Shown in pieces: positions 35,601 through 44,002 of a stretch of DNA of 64,000 nucleotides. The DNA comes from Branchinecta lynchi (lineage: Eukaryota; Arthropoda; Branchiopoda; Anostraca; Branchinectidae), in assembly GCA_023053575.1 (NCBI GenBank), contig JAKZAP010000010.1, positions 16,143,225 through 16,207,224 of the forward strand, given 5' to 3'. How positions within the stretch are numbered: position 1 is the first letter of the stretch; every line of letters begins with the position of its first letter. The notes below the pieces were generated by a model that saw only the letters and a list, made by a program, of their open reading frames with translations, was not told where the DNA came from and made no database searches. The translations under genes were made by a program, and so were the position numbers.

Positions 35601-36005
35601 ACAAGACATCATAGAGTCGGAATAGAACAGAATCATAACGTTTTTCAGAGACCTTGTTTTCTTGTAGGAAAGAATGGTCTGGAGGGGATTTTGGTACAGA
35701 CTTTCTTGCACAACAAATTGACATATCCTGTCAACTACTGTGTACATTTGAAATTAAACTTCCTAATACTGAAATAGTAATCCATGTCAATATCCCTCCG
35801 TCCGAGTATCATAACAGGTATCCTCGTCTTTTTCACAAAATTGCAGTTTAGACGATACGGTTACTACTGAATATGGAATCTATGAAAAGATTAGGTTATT
35901 GAATGAAAGAAATACCTTTGCGGCTCTGAATAAGATGTCTTCAATGAAAAAAGACGACTTTGGTCCATCCTTGTGCAACAGCGAATCTATGAAGCTCCTA
36001 CTCAT
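26499..36005 (-). CDS. bsh: Brain-specific homeobox transcription factor, 5 exons, 275 aa
   Basis: Nuclear DNA-binding regulator. In flies bsh specifies brain and optic-lobe neurons; vertebrate Bsx is expressed in pineal and hypothalamus. Exons are 36005-35916, 35300-34979, 30779-30595, 27815-27701 and 26614-26499. All introns are GT..AG and all phases agree (0, 1, 0, 1), giving 828 nt. The N-terminus carries the Bsh/Bsx signature [10 protein letters not shown] (residues 17-26). A Pro/Ala/His-rich region follows, then GLPFSALF (138-145). The homeodomain is 156-215: [20 protein letters not shown] leads it, and helix 3 is [14 protein letters not shown] with Gln50 and Asn51. The tail is acidic and Ser-rich, ending DGDSDDEK. 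The start has A at -3 (AAAATGA). The intron inside helix 3, between homeodomain positions 44 and 45, is a known homeobox splice site. Introns 2-4 carry many repeats but no coding break. Confidence 0.96.
26807..26993. mobile_element. MITE with internal GGGTTACTTT minisatellite, in bsh intron 4
   Basis: 187 bp with inverted termini CCCAGGGTTGGTCACCAA and TTTGGTGACCAACCCTGGG. The interior is about ten imperfect copies of GGGTTACTTT or GGGTTACATT. No clear target duplication, so the superfamily is unassigned. Confidence 0.75.
27701..27815 (-). CDS. bsh: bsh exon 4 (homeodomain helix 3)
   Basis: 115 nt, acceptor TTCTATTCAG ending 27816, donor GTAAGT from 27700. Encodes [18 protein letters not shown] then an acidic Ser/Thr stretch; ends in phase 1. 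Confidence 0.96.
28069..29022. repeat. Family A copy with two left ends (head-to-head), in bsh intron 3
   Basis: Forward left terminus AACAAGACCAAAGGTTTTGA at 28067-28086, broken by unrelated DNA at about 28155-28595. It continues forward with AGAAACAGATTAAGGCCA and GGATTCAGAATGTGTGTTTA. At 28920-29022 the same left terminus follows in inverted orientation (AAGTCTGGCGAAGAC, then TTTTTGGGATCCAATCG). There is no right end. Confidence 0.65.
29421..29706 (-). repeat. Family F retroposon tail, tandemly duplicated (129-bp period)
   Basis: Two units (ACAAGAAGAG at 29454 and 29583) share GAGCTTTCGATAACGTAG and AATGCACAGGATAAAA. At the low-coordinate edge GATGATGATGGTGAAG is the tail, so the retroposon reads on the minus strand. 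Related copies at 30965-31090 and 60475-60604. Lies in bsh intron 3. Confidence 0.7.
29884..29903. repeat. Poly-G run (~18) in bsh intron 3
   Basis: An uninterrupted G run directly before a 5'-truncated Family D copy at 29911. Confidence 0.8.
29911..29990 (+). repeat. Family D copy, 5'-truncated
   Basis: ACCCTTGCCAAGAATGGCCG, then AAATATAGCTCTAATAAAA and CAGCTGACGTATCCG. Confidence 0.7.
30595..30779 (-). CDS. bsh: bsh exon 3 (homeodomain helices 1-2)
   Basis: 185 nt, acceptor TATCTTCCAG ending 30780, donor GTGAGT from 30594. Encodes GLPFSALF, the basic GRRRKART arm and helices 1 and 2 up to LSLSETQ. Confidence 0.96.
30965..31090 (-). repeat. Family F retroposon tail, single copy
   Basis: ATGATGATGATGAAATTTTA then GAAGAGGAAAGTAGTGCAG and GAGCTTTCCGTAATG. 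The minus strand ends in an ATCATCATC tail, as non-LTR elements often do. Lies in bsh intron 2. Confidence 0.7.
31928..32030 (+). repeat. Family D copy
   Basis: TTGAGCCTGAAGAGGACCC, CTTGCCAAGAAGAGCCGAAA, ATAGCTCTAATAAAATG, then GCAGTCAGCTTGGACTG and GGAATATTTATG. Lies in bsh intron 2. Confidence 0.75.
32311..32337. repeat. Poly-C run (~27) in bsh intron 2
   Basis: Uninterrupted C run. The proline- or glycine-rich frames across it are artefacts of the run. Confidence 0.85.
32709..33841 (-). repeat. Family A element, complete copy, in bsh intron 2
   Basis: TTTTTGGGATCCCAATACGT start, a CCGTCCGTCCGTCCGTC tract (32789-32805), GATAAAACTTGGTGGGAGG, degenerate monomers, and end GTATCCCATCGAAACATTTG then GTCTTGTCC. 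It includes about 100 bp (33000-33110) also found inverted at 2581-2680. Confidence 0.8.
33945..34866 (-). repeat. Family A element, second complete copy, in bsh intron 2
   Basis: Same orientation as, and only about 100 bp from, the preceding copy. Starts TTTTTGGGATCCCAAAACGT, has monomers with GTTGATTAGATGTTCGATTT, and ends GGGATCTCATCGAAACC then TTTGGTCTTGT. Confidence 0.82.
34979..35300 (-). CDS. bsh: bsh exon 2
   Basis: 322 nt, acceptor CACATTTAG ending 35301, donor GTAAGT from 34978. Encodes a Pro/Thr/His-rich linker with an Ala run ([20 protein letters not shown]), ending YFQAT in phase 1. Confidence 0.94.
35916..36005 (-). CDS. bsh: bsh exon 1
   Basis: 90 nt, 30 codons, [12 protein letters not shown] then [15 protein letters not shown], donor GTATTT at 35915. 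Too short to stand out as an open frame. Found by the conserved N-terminal motif and confirmed by phase 0 joining to exon 2. Confidence 0.93.
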
Positions 36006-37318
36006 TTTCCTTAACCACTTTACCACTCGAAGGTCCTACTTTCACTCGTTCCAGTCCACTGTTTTGAAAGGGATTTAATCCCGATTTTCTGGATATCCCT
36101 CCAGTATCTACCAATCGGAGCTCTTTGCTCCAGAATCCCATACTCTGATTCGTCGAGATACGTAGGAGCCCCTCCCCCTTCAGTAGGGCTTTGGTAATAT
36201 GCTGGAGATCCCTCAATTTCCGACTCGGTAAACGCGGTTGGGCAATGTTTATGAGTCAGGGTAATGATATTAACGGTGGCTCCCGGTTCCGATTAATAGA
36301 AGGGACCTTTTGTGGAACCTGGTAATTTAGTTCTCATTAGGGAAAACAATGACCTGCGACGATATTGGGGACAGGAGGGAATTATTGCAATTCAAAGCGT
36401 CTCATAGAATTAAGGGGTGATTGAAAGGACAAACTCTTGGTCTGTAGCAGCTTGTCACGTTCGGTATTGTCTTTCGAATCTCATTACGAGGTAGAAAAGA
36501 TGTTACGTTGCCAGTTGTCGTTGATGTGAAGGTGATTAGAGTGGAAGGAAAATGGAAGAAATTATTGGTGGATATTAATTAAAGATTCACGGAAGAGCTT
36601 AGCGCTCCACTTTCCAGGCAAGATCCTATACACTGTCAGAACTTTCATAACAGATAACACAAGGATGCGCGGTTTCAGCAGACAATGCATAACAGACGAC
36701 ACTTGGGATGTTATCTGTTGTGTTTGGAAACCTTATGCATAATATTTCACGCATAACTGTTTCTGCAATAAACGTTTATGGACCAGTTCGGACTTTTTGT
36801 GGAGGCTATGTATTCGTCAATTCAGTTTCAGAAAACCCTACAATCGGAAAACCATGTGTCTCGATCAGAGGCATTAACAGCAAAAATAATTGGGGAAAGG
36901 GGGCAAGGTAATTACAGACTGGCTGGTCGTTTTACCGACTGTTTTAGCAGAGATACCGACACTTTTTAAGAATAATGTTTGTTTTGACGAAAAATCGACT
37001 GGTATCGACTGTTTTGAAGATTGAAAACTTTGTTTTTGAATTGACTGTATCAACTTGACTACAAGTTAAATGGATACCCCCCTAAACGTGGTGCCCCTGG
37101 TCTCGATTCCTGTTTTGTTATCGCTTTGCTTTTACCTTTACAACATCACTTTGATATCCAGATTTGATTGGCGAATTGATAAAAGTCATGAGGTAACAGC
37201 CAAAAAAAGAGCTTAACTTGGTCGGCAACCAAGTTCATTCAACAGGAATCATCAAACTGCGATCAAACTTTTACGAAAACAGAAAAGGGCATAAACGAAG
37301 ATATACGGGACTTCCTAA
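36006..37318. other. Upstream region of bsh
   Basis: Probable 5' UTR and promoter for the first few hundred bases (inference from position). 36640-36740 contains an imperfect inverted repeat around AACAGATAACAC / GTTATCTGTTGTG. 36900-36965 matches the interior of the hAT-like element at 62114 (GGCAAGGTAATTACAGAC). No other gene recognised. Confidence 0.4.
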
Positions 37319-37731
37319 ACGCGTATTCTCGCCGTTCCCCGGGGACTCCTCGGGGAATCGAAGGGAACGGCGAGAATAGAGGGAGTCACTCCACGTGGAC
37401 TCTCCCTAGGAAAACAACGAGAACACGGAGAATGCTACTAAAATGGATTTTTTTCGAAACAAAAAATTAGCAGTAGACAAAATTAGTCTGGATCAACTTT
37501 AGTTTTGGTTTTGTTTATTCTGATTCTTTTTAATTAATTTTACACTGCACCAACACGGGCAAAAATTGATTCCCCTCCGAGTATGAAAGGGAGTCCTTTT
37601 TCATGATGGTGATGATAATCAGAGCATTCCACGCCCACGGGGAATCGCGAGAATAGGGGGAGTGAGTCCCCGGGACAAAAAAAGCGGCTACTCCTTAAGT
37701 GGAGTCCTCAGGGAACTTCGAGAATACGCCT
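37319..37731. mobile_element. PIF/Harbinger-type MITE, copy 1
   Basis: 413 bp, flanked by the 3-bp duplication TAA (37316-37318 and 37732-37734). Termini ACGCGTATTCTCG and CGAGAATACGCCT. Just inside the left end is a perfect 15-bp inverted repeat, ATTCTCGCCGTTCCC (37325-37339) with its complement at 37363-37377. The TWA duplication points to PIF/Harbinger. Interior in inverted orientation relative to 42038-42406. Confidence 0.8.
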
Positions 37732-38222
37732 TAAGTAAAGGCGTTTGTGAACCTGCAAATGGCTGGAAAATGTATCCTAACCTTTTCTTGATCGTATGAT
37801 TTACTTTTTTCGTATAGGTGTTTCAAAAGAAATTATAGCTTAAAGTCTTCAAACTCCTATTAAAAAGCGATTTATGCTTCCTATTGTTTGGTCTTGCATA
37901 AAGCGTCATAGCCAATCAATAGTAGACGAGACACATTTTTTTCTTTAAAAAAATCATTAACCTCTTACTTTCACAACTCTGTTAAAAAATATGATTTAAC
38001 TAGTTGGCAACGTTTTTACCAATAACAGGCTCATAATTGTCACCAAACGCTTTTAAGTATCTTTCAAGTCGGGAACAGGTCGGGAATCTAAATCAAAAGT
38101 CCTTTACCTCCCGCTGTTAAACTCGTTTTGTTAGCTCCCTTCCATGAAAGAAATTTCCGTTTTCGTCGTGTATGACGCATCATCTTTCAAACTGAAAAGT
38201 GACGAATTGTGACTCATCACTA

Positions 38223-38288
38223 TGGAGGAGGCACTTCATTATACGTTTGTTGAAAAGGATAAAGAAGTTCTCGAATTCTGCCAGAGTA
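38223..38288 (+). CDS. Possible first exon of a decayed transposon gene
   Basis: ATGGAGGAGGCACTTC opens a 22-codon frame (MEEALHYTFVEKDKEVLEFC) that runs into a consensus donor GTAAGT. It lies upstream of the relic at 39452-40110 on the same strand and could be its first exon. Unproven; it may be chance. Confidence 0.3.
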
Positions 38289-38324
38289 AGTAAATAATTT
38301 AATCTCTGTCTTTGTTTGGGCCTG

Positions 38325-39145
38325 GCTACAACCCTATTTTTCTGCTCAGTGAAGCAATGATTTCTTAATTCCTTTTAATTAATTTATTTTAGTAATTCCA
38401 TTTTTTTTTTTTTTTTTATTTAAATTTTTTTAAATGCCGCATAGTATCTTTTCCGTTCTTCCTGTCCAATATGATTTGGCCAGGTGACTATGCTTCCACT
38501 TCCCTCGGTGACGCCAACGGTCCTAACATCTAATATTTAATTTTTTTTTTTTTTAAATGACCAACCTATATTTTTAGTGTCACCTACACTTTCCTCTATC
38601 TCTACTTTTAATTATCTTTTTTTTAATATTCTTTCTTATTCCCTCTCTTAACCCTTATTTCTCATTTTACCATTTCATCACATATTAAAAACCTTTTCTT
38701 TGTTTTCCTTCCTTAATATCTCCTTTCCTTAAACTTTTCATTCTTTTAAAGCTTAATATTTACAAAAATACTATCCCTCATTATTTTTTTTTTGCAACCA
38801 AACCAAAAAAAGGGGTTTTGTCCTGGAGGCAAAAACTACAAAATCTGTTCGACCTCTTCGCACTCCCTGCGTCAAAGGATGCCCTTCCGTCACAGGGAAT
38901 CCCTTTTGCAGTGGCATTTCTTACGATCTTTTTCATTTCCTTCTCCGATACCAAAACCCTTTTTTATTTTACTTTTATTTTAAAAACTCAGCAACAATTA
39001 AAATAAAAAATTCTTTCTCTGTCTTTGTTTTCTTGGTTAGCTTGTCTCAGACCAACTGAATGCTCATAAGCTAGACCTGGCTACAACCCTATTTTTGTGC
39101 TCAGTGAAGCAATGATTTCTTAATTCCTTTTAATTAATTTATTTT
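38325..39145. repeat. ~70-bp direct repeat flanking AT-rich DNA
   Basis: CTGGCTACAACCCTATTTTT through AATTAATTTATTTT occurs at 38325-38392 and again at 39076-39145. The 680 bp between them are T-rich with no gene. Confidence 0.75.
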
Positions 39146-39451
39146 CATAATTCTATGAATGAAATCTGGACTTTTTCTAATACCAATCTAATTTAATACC
39201 AATTCAATCAGTTTTACTTTCACCTGACTTACTTACATGGCCAAACCCAGCAAATCAGCATTATGACTAGTCTGGTGAATGCTATGTTCAGATGTTATGG
39301 ACCGGAAAGGTTGAGGTGTAAGCTTGGTGTAAGGATGGTGGTCATAAATTCTACAGTGAGTTGTTTCTTGAGAAACATTAGGCGATAGATCTTCAGGTCA
39401 TGGGGAGATTTATCGAGACATGCTTTTCTGCATTTTTCGTCAGAAAAGATT

Positions 39452-40110
39452 TTGTATAGTAGTTTTGTAAGTCAAGTTTGGATGTCCCAGATACTGTTGG
39501 TTCATCCTTCTAATACTGTGAATACCCCCTTGTCTTGTCTTGGGGTTTTTAATCCTATTTCATCTTCTGACACTGCATCCCTTCCTGAGCCTTTACCTAT
39601 CCCTCAGCGTCCCGTCCCATCTCAGTTCCCAATTTTTGTTGTTGATGATACTGATATTGGAGAAAAGTTTGTTCCTATTTTCCTGATGTGCCAGTTGAGA
39701 GGGAAGAAGCAAAGATTTTCCTTAAACTTCGATATCTCCACACAGTCAGCAAGAAGGCTTCTGATGAAATTATTGCTGGAATTCAGAAACTTCAACCTTT
39801 ATATCAAACATGTTGTTCTGGTTTTGACCCAGAAGTCTCTGTTTATGTTCCGTTCGAGAGCCTGGACTCAAAGGATAAGAGAATTGTTTTTACCATTGCC
39901 ACCAACATCTTCCAACAGTTTACCATGTTGCTTTACAAAAGAGATTGTCAAGTGGAAAGGAAGAAATAAGAGAATGCTGTGGGTACAGAGTACCATTTCT
40001 TGAAAAATTGAATGCTATGATGGGATATCCTGAAATATTATCATGGTATTTTCAAGGAAAGAAGTAAAAGATTCCAAATACTGTGAGTTATACTGATGGT
40101 TACTTCTAAA
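39452..40110 (+). pseudogene. Decayed protein-coding relic, unidentified (TE-like)
   Basis: Two overlapping frames continue each other across a frameshift near 39690. The first carries a Pro/Ser-rich stretch (SLPEPLPIPQRPVPSQ) and FVVDDTDIG. The second carries EEAKIFLKLRYLHTVSKKAS and DEIIAGIQKL. Broken remnants follow near 39985-40075 (AMMGYPEILSWYFQ). The codon-like composition and the layout, a short linker then a helical segment, recall uncharacterised proteins found with DNA transposons. I cannot name the family. No intact product is possible. Confidence 0.45.
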
Positions 40111-40770
40111 AATAATTTTTCGTTGTACTGCGTTACGTTGTGCTCTAGGCTATAATTCGTTGTTGATATGTCTCGAGGTGTCAGTTTGCCTTATTCCGGC
40201 TCACCATTCCAACTAATTCCAAGTGGACTAGATTATGTTAGTTCCCCATTGTCTCAAAATCAAGACTTCTGTGTGTCTATAGACATACTTATAAGTTGGG
40301 TCTATAGAGTAATGGGCAACTTACATTTTCTATACTACCTGCAGGGAGCAGATTGCAGATTTTCTACTCATCAACATGTGAGCTATTTTGCTGTGTCTGT
40401 CAGATGTGCTGATGGCGAGACATAGGGGGAATATTAGAAACTAGTCGCTTGGAAGTGGAAGTACTTACTGACACTTACTGTGATTTTTGTTCATGTTGTT
40501 TTCTTTGTGCCATGATTTTTAACTTGGTGTGATTTACCATGATTTTTTTCCCTTTCCAAAACAAATATGATCTCAATCTTTATGCTTATAAGCTTACTGT
40601 GATTATTTTCTTGATGAGTTATTTCGAAGATTACTGTGCCTTGATGCCTTATTTACGAGTTTCCAAAGTGTCCAAAGTTATATGTAATTATTAAAATCCA
40701 TGGTTTCTTGAATAGCTCAGCAAGCATTAGCAAGCAGCAAGCTCAACAAGCATTAGGCCTAGATGAAATT
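40111..40770. other. T-rich intergenic, possibly 3' part of the relic element
   Basis: Repeated short motifs such as TTACTGTGATT and CCATGATTTTT. No gene recognised. Confidence 0.3.
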
Positions 40771-40779
40771 GACGGAGCC

Positions 40780-41766
40780 AGATGGTTTCGGGGCTCTATG
40801 GGGGGAGTTGGAGGGGGTTTCCTGGAATTCCGGTAGTCGTGAGTTAGAATAGTTCCAGATGTAAAACGACAACGAAACTTTGCAGGCATATTAGCGACCC
40901 GAATTATCTTGACTTAAGAACCTGACACAACATACCCCCGGAAACTTCCGTTCCTAGATCCGAGCATTTTTTGGGGAGCAAGAGAAGAGAAATATGGAAA
41001 TTGACTTCTATAAATTGCAAATGAGTGGTCTGATTCGAGTGAAACTTCGTGGGTGATACGAATTGATGGCCTCGACATGTAAAACATGCGTTCGAACCAT
41101 ATGCGACCACGATTAGGGGAATTGGGGGTGGGGGGACTTTTGACATGCACAAAAACCAAACGGATGGACCGAATGAGATGCAAATTCGACAGTGCCGAGT
41201 TTATGCGGCCTAGATTTGTTATTTGGTGTCCGGGCCGGATTCGGCCAAGGTAGGGGGGGGGGGGGGTACTGGAAACTTGCAGATAGGCTATGCTCCAATT
41301 TCAGTAAAACTGGATGGACAGGAACAGGGAATTAAGAGATTGAGCTCGAACCGGCTCCGACAACGTTGGTGGGAGGGGGGGGGGGGGTACCGGAACTTTC
41401 CAAAAATGCTCAGATTCGAGTGAAACTTGATAGATGGTATAAAAGAAGATGCTTTAGGTGGTCGATTTTTTTATTCCGAACCAAATTCGGCCACGGTAGG
41501 TGGAGATAGAGTGAGTACCGGAAATCGTGTAGCACGTATAGGGATCAAACAAATGAATTTATTGGGATGAAAGTTTGAATAGTCATGTGCATTTGCTACA
41601 AACAATCGAGACGATGCCGGAACCACTCAGAAATGAGTGAAACTAAATATCCTATTTCTATTTCCGAACCGCATTTTTGGATGGCGGGTGTATTTTGTGA
41701 CGTTCTCGTCTACTTTCTTGTACAGCCTACTCGTACAAGTGCCATATGAGCTCGTAGCTCTTGTTG
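40780..41766 (-). repeat. Family B element, partial copy
   Basis: Carries GGGGGGAGTTGGAGGGGG, GACAACGAAACTTTGCAGG, ACCAAACGGATGGACC and the terminal ACAAGTGCCATATGAGCTCG then TAGCTCTTGT (41736-41765). The hairpin-bearing end is missing. Confidence 0.75.
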
Positions 41767-42037
41767 TTCATGTTTTTGCTGCTTTTTCTATGATTCAGAA
41801 ATAAAAAAATGTGTGAACATCATTAATACACTGGGGTCAAAGAAAACAGTCGTAGCACGATGTCCTTATCATTCGGATCCTTTATTTGTGGTGCAATCAG
41901 GCCCGGACATACAGATCCAGGGTCCGAAGGCAGTTAACCAAGTCGGGACCCCCTCATTGACAATTTAGCAAAAACAAACTATAATCTTTTTTTTCATTGA
42001 ACGTAATTCTGCTTTAGAAAATAAATAAGCAGACTTA

Positions 42038-42406
42038 AGGCGTATTCTCGCCGTTCCCCGAGGACTCCACTTGAGGAGTCCCCGCCTTTTTGTTGGTACC
42101 GGACTCACTCACCGTATTCTTGCGAGTCCCACGGACGGGGAATGCTCTGATTATCATCACCATCATCAAAAAGGACTCTCTTTCAGATTCGGAGGGGAAT
42201 GATGCTGGTGTTGGTGCAATGTAAAATTAATTTAAGACAATCAGAATAAACGAAACCAAAAATAAAGGGAATCCAGACTGATTTCGTCAACTGCAAGACA
42301 AAATCGATTTTGGAAGCATTCCCCGTGTTCTCGCTATTTCTGTACGGGGAGTCCGCGTGGAACGACTGCCTCTATTCTCGCCATTCCCCACGGCGAGAAT
42401 ACGCCT
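42038..42406. mobile_element. PIF/Harbinger-type MITE, copy 2
   Basis: 369 bp, flanked by TTA (42035-42037 and 42407-42409). Termini AGGCGTATTCTCGCCGTTCC and GGCGAGAATACGCCT. Shares the interior GATTATCATCACCATCAT with 37319-37731, reversed. Confidence 0.83.
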
Positions 42407-43368
42407 TTAGAGATGAAATAGACAAGTGCCAGCTATATATTTTTGCATGTTACAATTACCACTTCGGCCCCCTGGCTACCAACCCTTCCGAGGTTCGTGC
42501 CCATAGACAACAGCCTAGTTCGCTGCTGGGTGGAGTTCCAGGGAGTAATAGCCTGAAGAGCCCCCTATCAAAGGCGTATCAACAAATTAGTGCGACAAAG
42601 GTACATCATTCTAGAAGCTTTTAGGATCATTATTAATAACTCGATAGTTGTTACAGGCCTTTCATCTTATCAATGAGTAGGTAATGCCGAAGATGTTTTT
42701 ATTGGATCTAGTGCAATCCCTTTCGAAGAGGCAACTGATCTCGTTAGATACCTTTAATGACGTCTTATTGAGTGTTCGTAATTGGCTGAATGTTATTACA
42801 GAGTGATGGTCGTTGGGAAGTGTTTAAAGTTTAACTAAAAAGGCCAACTTATTTTTGTGTAATTTAATTGAATACATTGAATTATTTGGATTCTAGAAAG
42901 AGATCTTTTTATTTTCCACTATCTGCTCTAGTTACGACGAATATTATTTAATATTATTTTATATATATTATTTTAAAATTTTAATCTCAACACAAACGCG
43001 GCTTTTCAGTGGGCAGTGGTGAGTGGTGAGATTGGTGAAGGTTGCTTAGTGTCTGAAAAATAAGATCACAAATCTTTCTTGTAAGGCATACAACACAAAT
43101 ACAAGTGCATAGAGGTACCACAAATCACAAGAAAATTCCTCTATTTGAAAATCGATTGTTCGTGAACAGCGGAATGATGAAGTAACGCATTTGCAGTGAG
43201 TCTTCAAGCCAGTTTAAGTGAATAAGTGATGGGTAATTAGATTGTCCTATCCCAGCCTTTTTCGGTTAAACTTTAAAGTAGAACTGAAAACTCGAAGCGC
43301 CTGCTGCTAACAAACATACCTGATAGGCTGCTAGGCAACAGAGCTTCTATCCTTTCATGGTCAATCAA
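42407..43368. other. Intergenic, no gene recognised
   Basis: AT-rich single-copy-looking DNA. No motif, RNA or repeat seen. Confidence 0.4.
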
Positions 43369-43619
43369 TGACATCGCAAAAGTCGTCCGTCTGTGCGCAT
43401 TATAACTCTCGAAGGGATAGGGGTAAACACACATGTTGAATCCATATCTGAACTTGGTTTTCTCAGATGATTAGCTATTTGGCCTTAATTTGTTTCTGAA
43501 TTTTGGTTGTAAAACTGAATGTTCCAGGTGTCTGGTGAAGACTGGATCTGGCGAAGACAAGACCCAATTGTCTGGATCAAATATTGAATTTTTGGCCCAT
43601 CGAAACCTTTGGTCTTGTT
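43369..43619 (-). repeat. Family A internal-deletion derivative
   Basis: Only about 250 bp. The right-end box (GACATCGCAAAAGTCGTCCG, CTCTCGAAGGGA) is joined directly to the left-end box (GATTAGCTATTTGGCC, GGCGAAGACAAGACCC, CATCGAAACCTTTGGTC). All monomers are lost. Confidence 0.75.
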
Positions 43620-44002
43620 CGCAGCGGAGACCACTTCATCGATGGAATTAAAATTTGCGCGTTCGACCTGCCTTTGATTGTCAACATGTCGTGACGTCTT
43701 CCATATTTTTTTCTATTAAGAAAAACCTCAATAGAGTTAAAATATTTCAGTAGCGAACACCCAGACTCGAGACCCAAAAGTAAGCTGCCTTTTCAGTTAG
43801 GTCTATAAACTTTTCAGTAACTTTAAGTAAAAAGTAACTTCAGTAAAAACCCATAACAACTTTTTTTTTTTAGTTTTCAGCTGATATGAGCTTGTCCTGT
43901 AGGCAGTCTGCCCATGAAAGCCGCTAGTTCGTACAAGTTCAAGTTTTTATTTCCAAAATTCACAAATAAATAAATAAAAAACAACACTTTCGCTCTGGAG
44001 AA

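Noticed and set aside
35998..36216. 72-codon frame overlapping the start of bsh.
   Set aside because: It is out of frame with the well-supported bsh exon 1 and lies mostly in the presumed 5' UTR.
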